Shown: positions 24,182-32,627 of the stretch, piece after piece | How the letters are laid out: each line of letters opens with the position of its first letter | Numbering within the stretch: position 1 is the stretch's first letter | Position numbers and translations under genes: made by a program | Source: Thermoplasmata archaeon | GTDB taxonomy: Archaea > Thermoplasmatota > Thermoplasmata > Thermoplasmatales > GCA-001856825 | Length of the DNA stretch: 55,930 nt | Assembly: GCA_021797855.1 (NCBI GenBank) | Contig: JAJZYX010000006.1 | Coordinates: 1-55,930, forward strand | Direction: 5' to 3' | The notes under the pieces: generated by a model | The model's input: only the letters and a program-made list of their open reading frames with translations | The model's database searches: none | Told to the model about the DNA's origin: nothing

Positions 24182-24874
24182 TTACTCAGCGGTTACTGTT
24201 CCACTCATCCAGCCGGCTGTGTTCATTGCTCCATCCCATCCAGTGGGACCGGAACCACAGGAAACCTCACATTGCCAGGTGTACGTCCCAGGTCCGAGTT
24301 CGAATGTTGCCTGAACAATGCTGGACGGTTCAATCGGAATGTTAAGTAAAACCTTGCTGCCGTTCTGGATCGTAAATGTGTGTGCAATGTTGTTTACCGG
24401 CACCGATGATACCTGTTCACTCCCGTTCACCACAATCTGGTCATTCCCGTAAGTTGAGTTTACATTAGTGTTGTTTACTATGGTCTCCTTTCCATTCAGG
24501 GTACCCGTTACATTGGCATATATTGGTGCTACAGTTCCATTTCCATCATCGTAGTTTATTATCGTAACTTCTATTTTCGTATTTGCCGGGATTGTGATAT
24601 TTGCCGATGATTCCAGGGTACCGTTTGAAAGCACAAAGAAAGCAGGTTGGTAACCAACGGAGGCGTTGTAAAAGTTATTTGTAGTTATGACCAGGACCAG
24701 CTGATACGGCGCAGAGGCAGCAGAGACTGACTTCACTTGAGTCTGTTCGATTGGAGGACTTGACGAGAAATGACCTACAAACAGGCCCGCTGCAAGGCCA
24801 CCGGCGGCAATAGTCACTACTATTGCTACCGCCACAGCACTACTGATGGCTGTTTCCTTCAATTTAATCACCAT
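24182..24874 (-). CDS. Secreted/membrane-anchored cupredoxin-like protein
   Basis: 230 residues. One N-terminal membrane segment (about 10-33) is followed by a Ser/Pro linker and a beta-rich extracellular domain with many N-x-S/T sites. The copper-site region holds H165 (NIAHTF), C202 and C206 (WQCEVSCGSG) and M217 or M223. The C-E-x-x-C spacing is that of CuA sites (CSEIC in COX2), but the second His between the Cys pair and Met is missing. It could be a modified CuA or a mononuclear cupredoxin acting in an electron-transfer chain. No oxidase genes adjoin it. Confidence 0.7.
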   Translation of the reverse strand: MVIKLKETAISSAVAVAIVVTIAAGGLAAGLFVGHFSSSPPIEQTQVKSVSAASAPYQLVLVITTNNFYNASVGYQPAFFVLSNGTLESSANITIPANTKIEVTIINYDDGNGTVAPIYANVTGTLNGKETIVNNTNVNSTYGNDQIVVNGSEQVSSVPVNNIAHTFTIQNGSKVLLNIPIEPSSIVQATFELGPGTYTWQCEVSCGSGPTGWDGAMNTAGWMSGTVTAE

Positions 24875-25062
24875 TAAATAATTACATGGAGGGATATCTT
24901 ATATCGTGCACGGCTGCGTGCATTTATGCGCATCAACAAATTCTAGTTACTTCGATGTCATCCACTAGCTTCAAAATTAGAGCCGCAAACCCTTAAACTT
25001 GCTTAGCCAGCCGGTCGGTCATGCCTAAAAGAGCTTAAATTCAGAGGAAACATCAACCTCAG

Positions 25063-25147
25063 GCGGGGGTTGCCGAGCCAGGTTAAAGGTACCAGACTTA
25101 AGATCTGGTTCCGTAGGGATTCGGGGGTTCAAATCCCCTCCCCCGCA
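25063..25147 (+). tRNA. tRNA-Leu(TAA)
   Basis: 85-nt class II tRNA: acceptor GCGGGGG/CCCCCGC, anticodon arm CCAGA-CTTAAGA-TCTGG (anticodon TAA), a long variable arm, and T arm GGGGG-TTCAAAT-CCCCT. Discriminator A; no encoded CCA. A TTAAACTTG box lies about 70 nt upstream. Confidence 0.95.
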
Positions 25148-25273
25148 TGAAATGCTGCTTTGATTGGAAGTATTTCGACTTTCATTCCCTTTTGGAGCAA
25201 TTAATACCAATTGGGAGGTATCACATGTTACAGTTGCGGCAAGTTTATCTCCCTAATTTGTTTAATAAATTCA

Positions 25274-25882
25274 ATGGAAGATTTCGAAATAGTTGAGCAT
25301 GTACCTGATAAGGAAGGTAAGGGGTACCTCATAGCTGCAATTGACTTTAAAGACCCTAAGTTCGTAAGGGTACTAGCTACAGAAGAACCGAAGGCATACG
25401 CCAGTATATCGGTCAGCGGAACAAAGGCCTATTACGGGGGGAAAGAAATAGGTACTGTAGTAGACAGGAAAGATGCGAGTGAAGTGAAAGTGAGCACCGA
25501 TTATGATATCAAGTACACCGGAGGGTATTCCCTCGACGGAAAGACCGTATATCTGGACGAACACTTCCCCAGGATTCTGAAGGTTGAAGGTAAGGAGATA
25601 AGCACGGTGGAGAGCATCGGGCTGCATCATGAACTTCCAGAAAAGTGGCTGTCTGATCTTGGGTATGAATACCCTCATGCCCATGAGATAGCAACAGGCA
25701 TAGAGAAGAAGTATGTGGAATCGCTCGGGGTGACCTGGAAGGGTTACTGTTCAGAAGTGGATAAGAATCTGAGGAAGGTTTACAGGAACAAACTTGAGAA
25801 ATCCCCTCCTTCTCTGGACCTTGCCCCCTACTTGTACTGCAGGGACAGGGAGGCGCTCAAGGAGATAAGAGAGAGCAAATAG
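25274..25882 (+). CDS. Conserved hypothetical protein with HHELPEKW and YPHAHEIAT motifs
   Basis: 202 residues from the ATG at 25274 (MEDFEIVEHVPD); a TTG-initiated extension to 25211 adds a C-x-x-C but lacks a good start context. The N-terminal half is beta-rich (KAYYGGKEIGTVVDRK, KTVYLDEHFPRILK). The C-terminal half has GLHHELPEKW, GYEYPHAHEIATGIEKKYVESLGVTW and a conserved-looking PPSLDLAPYL. I remember the same H-E-x-x-E...Y-x-x-A-H-x-x-A pattern in small bacterial proteins of unknown function. The repeated His and Glu suggest a metal site. Function unknown. Confidence 0.7.
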   Translation: MEDFEIVEHVPDKEGKGYLIAAIDFKDPKFVRVLATEEPKAYASISVSGTKAYYGGKEIGTVVDRKDASEVKVSTDYDIKYTGGYSLDGKTVYLDEHFPRILKVEGKEISTVESIGLHHELPEKWLSDLGYEYPHAHEIATGIEKKYVESLGVTWKGYCSEVDKNLRKVYRNKLEKSPPSLDLAPYLYCRDREALKEIRESK

Positions 25883-25964
25883 AATATAAGTTAGAATTTC
25901 ACGAAAAGTCTCTAATTTATGAATAAGAATTAATACCAGAATTTATATTGAGAATGAGAGACCA

Positions 25965-26138
25965 ATGACTAACTCGTTCGCCAGGGTGCCGTTCTTCCTT
26001 CTGATAGCATCGGTTTTTATGGTTGCACTGGGATTCTGGTACCTGACGGGCATATCCGCCAGATACTTCGCCATTACGACAAAGGATCACTTTCTGGCCT
26101 TTTTCAGGATGATAACAGAATTCTTCAACTTCATTTAA
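25965..26138 (+). CDS. 57-aa single-span membrane protein
   Basis: A 57-residue frame with one strong membrane helix (VPFFLLIASVFMVALGFWYL) and a basic/aromatic tail ending RMITEFFNFI. A TATA-like ATTTATATT lies about 20 nt upstream, so the mRNA would be leaderless. It occupies the 383-nt gap between the hypothetical gene and the ArsA gene, where nothing else is seen. No family recognised. Confidence 0.55.
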   Translation: MTNSFARVPFFLLIASVFMVALGFWYLTGISARYFAITTKDHFLAFFRMITEFFNFI

Positions 26139-26265
26139 ATCCAGGACCTCGGGTTTTAGTTTCTGTGTTGGCTGGGTAGGGGACCAATCCTAATCCTTGT
26201 TTCTACTGCCTTTCTTTAGCATCATGAATCAGAAGAGTAAATTTAGTGAGACGTGATTTAGTAGC

Positions 26266-27429
26266 ATGGGGACTAGAATCCTGCTTTACACTGGAAAGGG
26301 TGGCGTTGGAAAGACCAGCATAGCTGCCTCAACTGCTTGTTCCCTTGCTAAAAGCAAGAAGAAGACCCTGGTAATCTCCACCGATCCTGCCCACAGCCTC
26401 GGAGACGCCTTCGGCACCGATATTGGACCTAGGCCGAAGAAGATCGGTGAAAGGCTGTTTGCACAGGAAATAAGCGTGAACGAAGCCATTAATACTCATT
26501 GGAGCGACCTGAAGGGGTATCTTACCGGCCTTTTCCAGACGGAAGGGCTTGACCCGATATCAGCGGAAGAGATTGCTACTCTCCCCGGGTTCGACGAAGC
26601 GTCACAGTTGCTCTATCTTAGACAATACTATGATGAGGACAAATACGACGCAATAGTCATTGACAGCGCCCCTACCGGCGAATCGCTCAAGCTTCTGTCG
26701 TTCCCGGAGGCAATGACATGGTATATGGACAAAATATTCCCAATGGGCAGGCTTGCTGCCAAGATAGTTAGACCTGTTTGGAACACGGTTTCAAGCATGG
26801 AGATTCCGAGTGACGAGGTATTCAAGAGTGTGGAGAGCCTCTATGAATATCTTAAGAGGATCAGGACGATCCTGACGGACCAGAAGATATCTACTATCAG
26901 GCTGGTCATGAACCCTGACAAGATGTCGCTCAGCGAAACCAAGAGGGCATATACATATCTCCTTCTTTACGGGTACCCAGTCGATGCGGTCTTCGTCAAC
27001 AAGATATACGACGAAAGCACGGGTGCCTTCTTCAGGGGATGGAGGACGAGCCAGGAAGAAATAATTAAGGAGGTTAGCGAGTCGTTCACAGACCTCAAGA
27101 TATTCAAAGTACCGTTGCTTGCCGAGGAGCCGATAGGGGTGGAAAGACTAGAAAGGATGTCTGAACTCGTGTATGGAGGTTCAAACCCACTGGAAACTTT
27201 CTCTAGGGAGAAGAGCATCCAGTTCGTAAAGAAGGATGGGAAATACATAATCAAGCTCAAGCTTCCCTTCGCCGAGAAGAAGGACCTGGACATATACAAC
27301 AAGGGAGGGGAGCTCATAATTCAGCTGGGCAACTGGAAGAGGGTATTTTACCTACCTACTGTTTATTCGGACAAGAATCCCGTCAAGGCAGAATTTAATA
27401 ACGGGATTCTTGATATAGAGATGGTGTAA
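26266..27429 (+). CDS. ArsA/Get3-family ATPase with C-terminal Hsp20-like domain
   Basis: 387 residues. The deviant P-loop is TGKGGVGKTS (9-18), with switch motifs STDPAHSLGDAFG and VIDSAPTGESLKLLSFP and an A-loop FVNKIYDE. This is the single-domain archaeal ArsA/Get3 type, probably a chaperone for tail-anchored membrane proteins rather than an arsenite pump. After about residue 315 there is an alpha-crystallin-like domain (DGKYIIKLKLPFAEKKDLDIYNKGGELIIQLGNWKR), known as the ArsA-Hsp20 extension. A 62-residue gene follows after one base and is surely co-transcribed. Confidence 0.9.
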   Translation: MGTRILLYTGKGGVGKTSIAASTACSLAKSKKKTLVISTDPAHSLGDAFGTDIGPRPKKIGERLFAQEISVNEAINTHWSDLKGYLTGLFQTEGLDPISAEEIATLPGFDEASQLLYLRQYYDEDKYDAIVIDSAPTGESLKLLSFPEAMTWYMDKIFPMGRLAAKIVRPVWNTVSSMEIPSDEVFKSVESLYEYLKRIRTILTDQKISTIRLVMNPDKMSLSETKRAYTYLLLYGYPVDAVFVNKIYDESTGAFFRGWRTSQEEIIKEVSESFTDLKIFKVPLLAEEPIGVERLERMSELVYGGSNPLETFSREKSIQFVKKDGKYIIKLKLPFAEKKDLDIYNKGGELIIQLGNWKRVFYLPTVYSDKNPVKAEFNNGILDIEMV

Positions 27430-27430
27430 T

Positions 27431-27619
27431 ATGGCAACGGATGATAAGGAAGAAAAAATCACTATCGAGATAAAGATTACAATCCCCTCCATGGGCAAAG
27501 GTATAGGGAACGCACTCACACACCTTCTCAGGGCATCTGAGGAAATAATGAAGGCAGGCAAATCCGTAATGGTGAGGCCCGAGGTTAAACCGAAGATAAA
27601 AAAGGTAGAAATAAAGTAA
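27431..27619 (+). CDS. Small protein coupled to the ArsA-family ATPase, 62 aa
   Basis: 62 residues beginning one base after the ATPase stop. A charged N-terminus and a strand (KITIEIKITIP) lead to an amphipathic helix (MGKGIGNALTHLLRASEEIMKAG) and a basic end. The tight spacing suggests it works with the ATPase, perhaps as a cofactor or client adaptor. No family is recognised. Confidence 0.6.
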   Translation: MATDDKEEKITIEIKITIPSMGKGIGNALTHLLRASEEIMKAGKSVMVRPEVKPKIKKVEIK

Positions 27620-27922
27620 TGCGTGGGGCCCACAGGACCCGTTCTGTCAGGCACCAAAGACTGACATCCAGACATGAAATTCAGGGTTCAAAAGATATTC
27701 TCCTTCTTGCGGAAAATTATCTGAACCGCCAGTTTTAATCGAACTCCAACATAATCTCGGTCAGAAACTCCTGCATCTGCCGCAACAACCTCCAGACTAA
27801 CGTGAAATTCGTCAGGAGATTCTGTCGATTCTTGTCAGAATTCCTAAATTTTTTAACCATCGTTTAAATTATGGTCATTTAAAAATAATAAGCGTTAAAT
27901 ATAGATAGTAGATAATAACCAC
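27620..27922. promoter_or_regulatory. Intergenic region with the promoter of the bd-type oxidase operon
   Basis: No gene is seen in these 303 nt. A TATA-like GTTAAATATA at 27894-27903 stands about 24 nt before the ATG of cydA. Upstream, ACCAT and ATGGT (27856-27860 and 27871-27875) form a weak inverted repeat around CGTTTAAATT that could bind a redox or oxygen regulator. Confidence 0.4.
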
Positions 27923-29443
27923 ATGGTCGGTTCTTCCCCCACCCCTATCGCTGGGTGGGTTCTATCCGCAGGATCAAACTGGGCCGCGGCAAACATCGCT
28001 GAACTGATGACTATTGTGGGGATATACGTCCACGCCTTTTTCCTCATATTTGCTGTTGGTTTTCCCATTGTCGTTCTTACCCTGGAGTCAATAGGAATAT
28101 GGAGGGAGGATGAAGATTACCTGAAGCTAGCAAGGAATGCTTCAAAATTGTGGGGTATAACGTTCGCCGCTGGAGCCGTTACTGGAACACTAGTCGAGTT
28201 TGGTCTGGTTGTGGTCTGGTCTGGTTCCATAGCGCTCATTGCAAGCATGGCCGCCGCCCCGCTCATTATAGAACTTTACGCGTTCATCATAGAGATTGTC
28301 CTCATCGGAACTTACCTCACCACCTTCAACAGATTCAAGAGATGGAAGGGGGGCCATGTTCTTATCGGCATAGGAGTTCTGTTCGGTACTAACCTTTCAG
28401 CTTACATGATCCTAGCCGTCAACGCGTGGATGCAAGTACCCTGGGGCACGGGAGCGATGGTTGCTCAGACGTTTCTCCCGTGGGTTCCTTCGCTGGGTCC
28501 CCAGATTGTTGACCCCGCTAAACTGAAAATTCTCGCGACTGTCCTTCCCGTCGTTGGATCGAGCCTCCTTTCCTCCCCGGGTGCTTTCCAGCTTCTGTCA
28601 AACTTCACCACCGACCCGTGGATCGCGGTCTTAAATCCCGAGGCAAATGCTACTTATCTTCACAATCTCCTCGCAGCAGTTATCGTGACGTCATTCCTTG
28701 CGTCAGCCTATCTCTCATTCAAGATTCTTAAGGGATACGGGAAGGAAGGTTACAACTGGAAAGGTCTAAAGGTTTCTTTCCTCGTTGGATCGATTGCCAC
28801 TTTTCTACAACCTGTAGCCGGTGACGTGCAGGGACGCCTTCTTTATGAATTCCAGAGAAACATTTTCAATGCCACGGAAGGAATTCCCAAAAACGGTGGA
28901 TACGACCCGGTTATAAGCCTCCTGCTGTATGGAAATCTGAACCACTATTTCCTTGGATCGAACTACCTTGCATCTCTGCTCCCCCCGGGTGATACGCTCG
29001 GTCAGCTTACGCTGAACGCTTCAAACACCTACGCTCCATTCCTTCATTTCCTGTACTACTCCATGGTCATATCCGGAGTCATTCTGGTTGTTCTGAGTAT
29101 CGGTCATTTTGGGTTGTACTCCAATTTCATAAGGAAGCTCGTCAACGTTTTGTTCAGAATGAAAATCGAGACGTTCGTGCTGTATGGTTCATTCGTCGGA
29201 TCAGCATTGGCAATTTTGGCTAGCGTTGCAGGCTGGGCGTCCAGAGAGATGGGCAGGCATCCCTGGACCGTTTACGGATTGGTGACCTATAATGATGTTG
29301 TTAATGCGCATCAAATAACTCCACTTTTCACCTCAGCAGTAATAGCACTTGAGATCGGGATTCTGCTGGCAGGACTCTGGGGCATCCATATGATCTATTT
29401 TAAAAAACTTGACCCAAGAAGGAGAGGGGGTGTTTCTCATTAG
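27923..29443 (+). CDS. cydA: Cytochrome bd-type quinol oxidase subunit I (CydA)
   Basis: 506 residues and about nine membrane helices. Heme ligands can be placed: H37 in GIYVHAFFLIF (high-spin heme pair), the His of TYLHNLLAAVIVTSF (b558 proximal) and Met of LYYSMVISG (b558 distal). The proton-path Glu is in TGTLVEFGLVVVW, and GWASREMGRHPWTVYGL is the conserved quinol-side motif (GRQPW with H for Q). It should oxidise menaquinol and reduce oxygen. The next gene overlaps its end by 14 nt. Confidence 0.9.
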   Translation: MVGSSPTPIAGWVLSAGSNWAAANIAELMTIVGIYVHAFFLIFAVGFPIVVLTLESIGIWREDEDYLKLARNASKLWGITFAAGAVTGTLVEFGLVVVWSGSIALIASMAAAPLIIELYAFIIEIVLIGTYLTTFNRFKRWKGGHVLIGIGVLFGTNLSAYMILAVNAWMQVPWGTGAMVAQTFLPWVPSLGPQIVDPAKLKILATVLPVVGSSLLSSPGAFQLLSNFTTDPWIAVLNPEANATYLHNLLAAVIVTSFLASAYLSFKILKGYGKEGYNWKGLKVSFLVGSIATFLQPVAGDVQGRLLYEFQRNIFNATEGIPKNGGYDPVISLLLYGNLNHYFLGSNYLASLLPPGDTLGQLTLNASNTYAPFLHFLYYSMVISGVILVVLSIGHFGLYSNFIRKLVNVLFRMKIETFVLYGSFVGSALAILASVAGWASREMGRHPWTVYGLVTYNDVVNAHQITPLFTSAVIALEIGILLAGLWGIHMIYFKKLDPRRRGGVSH

Positions 29444-30569
29444 CAATGTATTCTGGGGGTTGGCAAGTATCGGTACAACGTTCTTCCTCCACATATTCTT
29501 CGTTACTGTGGTCCTTGGTCTTTCTGTTATAATACCGGTGTTTGAGATAATAGGGGTCGCAAAAAGGGAAGAAAATTTCATCAGATTCGCTCGTCGCCTG
29601 ACCTCATATCTGGTAAGGGTTGACCTCTTCGCAGGAGTCCTTGCCACCTGGCTGACAGTCTTTCTTGCTGCATACTGGCCGTCTCTGTTGTACATAGCCA
29701 CTAATGTCCTCTTCTACCCCATATCCCTTGCAGTCGCCGGCATAATGATAGCTATCGTAAGCACCGCACTGTACTGGTATACATGGGATGAAATGAGCAG
29801 GAAGGTCCACATTGCTGTAGGCTTGTTCATGTCTGCAGGAGCCCTTATGGTTGCATTTGGCATGAACAGCATACTCGCCCTGATGTTCTACCCTTACGGT
29901 GTCAAGACTTCGACCGCCCTGGGGCTGACGTTCTTCAGTTCAAACGGCCTAAATCCCCTTGCCAATCCAGTGTTCCTTCCGCTGGCCCTGTTCTCGTGGT
30001 TCGTATCGATTGCAATGGCCTCACTAATAGTCCTGACTTTTGCGTTGTTCAGGTCCAGGAATGGTCCCTCGGATGAGTTCAGGATAACCGTGAGAACCTC
30101 CAAAATTATAGGAATCGTCTTTTCATTACTGGGTCTTGTCACAGTTTCCTGGGCGCTAATGGAACTTCACGACTTCTCTCAGTATGTCTACCAGCAGATG
30201 GCCGATAGAGGCTTCGTTTCTATCGTGCTGATACTAGGTATTTCCGCTTTCCTTTTCTCCATCCTCTCTCTTTCCAGAAGGGTTGATCTGCTCTTCGCCC
30301 CTATCGGTGCTTTCGCCAACTACGCTTTCCTGATGTTTTTCGAAATTTCGTCCAACACAGCAAGGTACCCCTATATCGTTGTCACGGGAAATACTGGTAT
30401 ACCTGCTGATAGTATCATAAATCCAATGTTCAGCATTCCGAGCATCCTTCCTCTTGCCGGTATGGCCGTAATCGCCCTTATGCTGGGGACCTTTCTCCTC
30501 ACTCTTTACCTGGCATTTTACGTCTTCCCGGTTGACAGGAGAAAAGGCACTTCAGATGGGGCATTGTGA
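29430..30569 (+). CDS. CydA'-type second subunit of a bd oxidase
   Basis: 379 residues from the GTG at 29430, which has AGGAGA before it; the frame also opens at a TTG at 29409. It has about nine membrane helices. Instead of the CydB pattern, its start (FFLHIFFVTVVLGLSVIIPVFEIIGVAKREENFIRFARRL) repeats the CydA helix I pattern YVHAFFLIFAVGFPIVV...LARNASKL, including the His. It lacks the Glu-bearing LVEFG helix and the GRxPW quinol motif. So the oxidase seems to be a CydA-CydA' heterodimer, a group I recall from archaea. Confidence 0.75.
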   Translation: MFLISNVFWGLASIGTTFFLHIFFVTVVLGLSVIIPVFEIIGVAKREENFIRFARRLTSYLVRVDLFAGVLATWLTVFLAAYWPSLLYIATNVLFYPISLAVAGIMIAIVSTALYWYTWDEMSRKVHIAVGLFMSAGALMVAFGMNSILALMFYPYGVKTSTALGLTFFSSNGLNPLANPVFLPLALFSWFVSIAMASLIVLTFALFRSRNGPSDEFRITVRTSKIIGIVFSLLGLVTVSWALMELHDFSQYVYQQMADRGFVSIVLILGISAFLFSILSLSRRVDLLFAPIGAFANYAFLMFFEISSNTARYPYIVVTGNTGIPADSIINPMFSIPSILPLAGMAVIALMLGTFLLTLYLAFYVFPVDRRKGTSDGAL

Positions 30570-30604
30570 ACAGATAAGCCGGAAGCTTAACCTCCCCTTT
30601 GTGG

Positions 30605-31459
30605 CTACCTGGAACTGATGAATATACCTACTGCAATCAGTCCGAATCCTACAAGATTGAGGGGGGTGAGTTTGTCGTTGTTCAGGAACGTGCTGAACAG
30701 TATCGAAAGGGCAGGGACGGAGAACAGGTAGGGGGAGACATGGGATACCTTGTACTTCCTGATCAGGCTCCAATAGATGAAATACGCTGCAGATGAGCCA
30801 ATTGCGCCCATGTAAATGGTTATTAGTATGAAATCTGTGGTGAGGGGTTTGAATCCTCCGTAGAATGCTGCAGCCACCAATACAACAGGCACTGCGAACA
30901 CGAACTGGAACGTGTTGACTACACCCATATCAGCGTTCCTGAGGTATTTCTTGTAGTATATGGTGCCAATTGACCAAGAGACAGCTGATCCTACCAGGAG
31001 AAAGAGCCCCACGTTATAGCTTATCGAAAGCTCGTCCAGAAATATCACAACCACTCCACCGAACCCCGTAACTATTCCCGTCACCTTGAGGAAGGACAGC
31101 TTTTCACTGAGAAACAGCCATGAGAGGAAGACAGAGATTATCGGGTAGGTGTATACCAGGATTGAGGAAATGGAGGAGCTCTCGGTCCTCTCACCAACAA
31201 ACCAGAGTCCCATGAAGACTGAAACGTTCAGAAGGCTCATGACGAATAACTTGCCTACTCCGACTTTGGTCATCAGCTTCAGGGTTGAGTATGAGAAAGG
31301 TATCGAGAATATTGCTCCAAACAGCGCCCTGAATAAGAGCGCGACCATTGGCGGTTCGTATACCAGCGCGAATTTCAGGAAGGAATAATTAAGGGCCCAG
31401 GCTGTTGACATGACGAAGAAGAGGAGTATATCGAGTGCCTTATTCCCCCTGTAATCCAC
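30605..31459 (-). CDS. EamA/DMT-family transporter
   Basis: 284 residues, ten membrane helices in two EamA repeats: the first has STAWALNYSFLKFAL, RALFGAIFSIPF and the YTYPIISVFLSWLFLSEKLS end; the second has GSAVSWSIGTIYYKKYL and PALSILFSTFLNNDKLTPLN. These are marks of drug/metabolite exporters. The substrate cannot be predicted. It converges on the oxidase genes. Confidence 0.88.
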   Translation of the reverse strand: MDYRGNKALDILLFFVMSTAWALNYSFLKFALVYEPPMVALLFRALFGAIFSIPFSYSTLKLMTKVGVGKLFVMSLLNVSVFMGLWFVGERTESSSISSILVYTYPIISVFLSWLFLSEKLSFLKVTGIVTGFGGVVVIFLDELSISYNVGLFLLVGSAVSWSIGTIYYKKYLRNADMGVVNTFQFVFAVPVVLVAAAFYGGFKPLTTDFILITIYMGAIGSSAAYFIYWSLIRKYKVSHVSPYLFSVPALSILFSTFLNNDKLTPLNLVGFGLIAVGIFISSR

Positions 31460-31580
31460 TTCCCTCCCATAAGCTGAAACAATAAAGCACTTTTCGTCTC
31501 TTTTGACCTATCTTGTTGCTGGTCCCTTCCTCTCGTTCTAAAGATGGCATTATCCTTATCAGGATGAGAAAAGTGTGTAG

Positions 31581-31595
31581 GTTAATTATATTAAC
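31581..31595. promoter_or_regulatory. Palindrome overlapping the TATA box of the HxlR-type gene
   Basis: GTTAAT-TAT-ATTAAC is a perfect dyad with 6-bp arms and includes the TATA-like TAATTATAT about 28 nt before the ATG at 31615. A dyad on the TATA box next to a regulator gene suggests autorepression by that regulator. Confidence 0.45.
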
Positions 31596-31614
31596 TTAGT
31601 TCAAATATACTGTC

Positions 31615-31974
31615 ATGCAACACAGTCACTACGACATGGAGTCCAGAAAGAACTCAACATGTCCTGTGGAACGGACCCTGTATATTCTCAGGGATGTCTG
31701 GACGTTCATGATATTGAGAGACCTGTGTACCGAACCTAGAGGGTTCAACCAGCTGAAAAGATCCGTTGACGGTATTTCCTCCAGGATGCTTTCGGAGCGG
31801 CTCAAATTTCTGGAGGAGGAGGGGATACTGGAAAGAAACGTAAGCAATACGAGGCCAATAAGGGTAAGCTACACTCTGACCCCTAAGGGAAAATCGCTCA
31901 GCTCGGTCGTTGACACAATGAGAAGCTGGGGAGAAAGGTGGATATCTCCCAACGGAGAGAACTGTGACAACTGA
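31615..31974 (+). CDS. HxlR-family transcriptional regulator
   Basis: 119 residues with the HxlR winged helix. The early Cys (NSTCPVERTLYILRDVWTF) is the conserved redox or ligand-sensing position. The core is ILRDLCTEPRGFNQLKRSV, DGISSRMLSERLKFLEEEGILER and YTLTPKGKSLSSVVDTMRSWGERW. It overlaps the methyltransferase gene by 11 nt. Confidence 0.9.
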   Translation: MQHSHYDMESRKNSTCPVERTLYILRDVWTFMILRDLCTEPRGFNQLKRSVDGISSRMLSERLKFLEEEGILERNVSNTRPIRVSYTLTPKGKSLSSVVDTMRSWGERWISPNGENCDN

Positions 31975-32545
31975 AGATTTATACGTTGACGGTGAAGAGA
32001 GATTTGGTCGGATAACCTCGTTCCTATTCGGACTTGGTTCGCGGCTCTTGGACAAATATTACAGTGCAATAGTGAATGACCTGAGGGGCAAGAAGTTTGA
32101 TCAATTGCTGGACATAGGCTGTGGAAACGGGGAACTGCTGTCGAGACTGGCAAGAGAATTTCCTGGCGCGAAATTTTATGGACTTGACCCTTCCCAGCAT
32201 ATGCTTGACCGCGCGAGAAAGAATCTTTCAAAAAAGGGCCTGCTTCAGAGGGTCGAACTGAGAAGCGGAAGCAGCAGGGTCATTCCGTTTGAATATAAAT
32301 TCGATGCCGTCATATCCTCCTTCTCTTACCATCACTGGAAGGGGAGAGATGATTCACTTTCCGTAATAGCATCCCACCTGAGCGACAAAGGTTTCATATC
32401 CATATACGAGCATGATAACACCGGCAAGAGATTTGCTTCCTCACACGGTATAGATGAGAGAGAGTGGAACGGATTAGAGATCAAAGGCCTGAGGAAATCT
32501 ATTGAACACAAAGGTGGGCTCATCATCCTAACGCTGGCGAAGTGA
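31964..32545 (+). CDS. Class I SAM-dependent methyltransferase
   Basis: 193 residues from a GTG inside the end of the HxlR gene. Motif I is LLDIGCGNGELLSRL; motif II FYGLDPSQHMLDRARK; the acceptor-side motif is FDAVISSFSYHHW, with SIYEHDNTGKR further on. This is the ubiE-like small-molecule type. The substrate is unknown. Coupling to an HxlR sensor suggests it modifies or detoxifies a compound sensed by that regulator (inference). Confidence 0.88.
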   Translation: MTTEDLYVDGEERFGRITSFLFGLGSRLLDKYYSAIVNDLRGKKFDQLLDIGCGNGELLSRLAREFPGAKFYGLDPSQHMLDRARKNLSKKGLLQRVELRSGSSRVIPFEYKFDAVISSFSYHHWKGRDDSLSVIASHLSDKGFISIYEHDNTGKRFASSHGIDEREWNGLEIKGLRKSIEHKGGLIILTLAK

Positions 32546-32627
32546 TTTTAGCGCTGTTTAAGCATACCAATTTTTTTATCTCCCCGTTCAATAATCAATT
32601 CTGAACAGAAATCCGAGCAAACTGACA

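Noticed and set aside
25025-25210. A 61-codon minus-strand frame over tRNA-Leu
   Set aside because: It is antisense to the tRNA, a common artefact.
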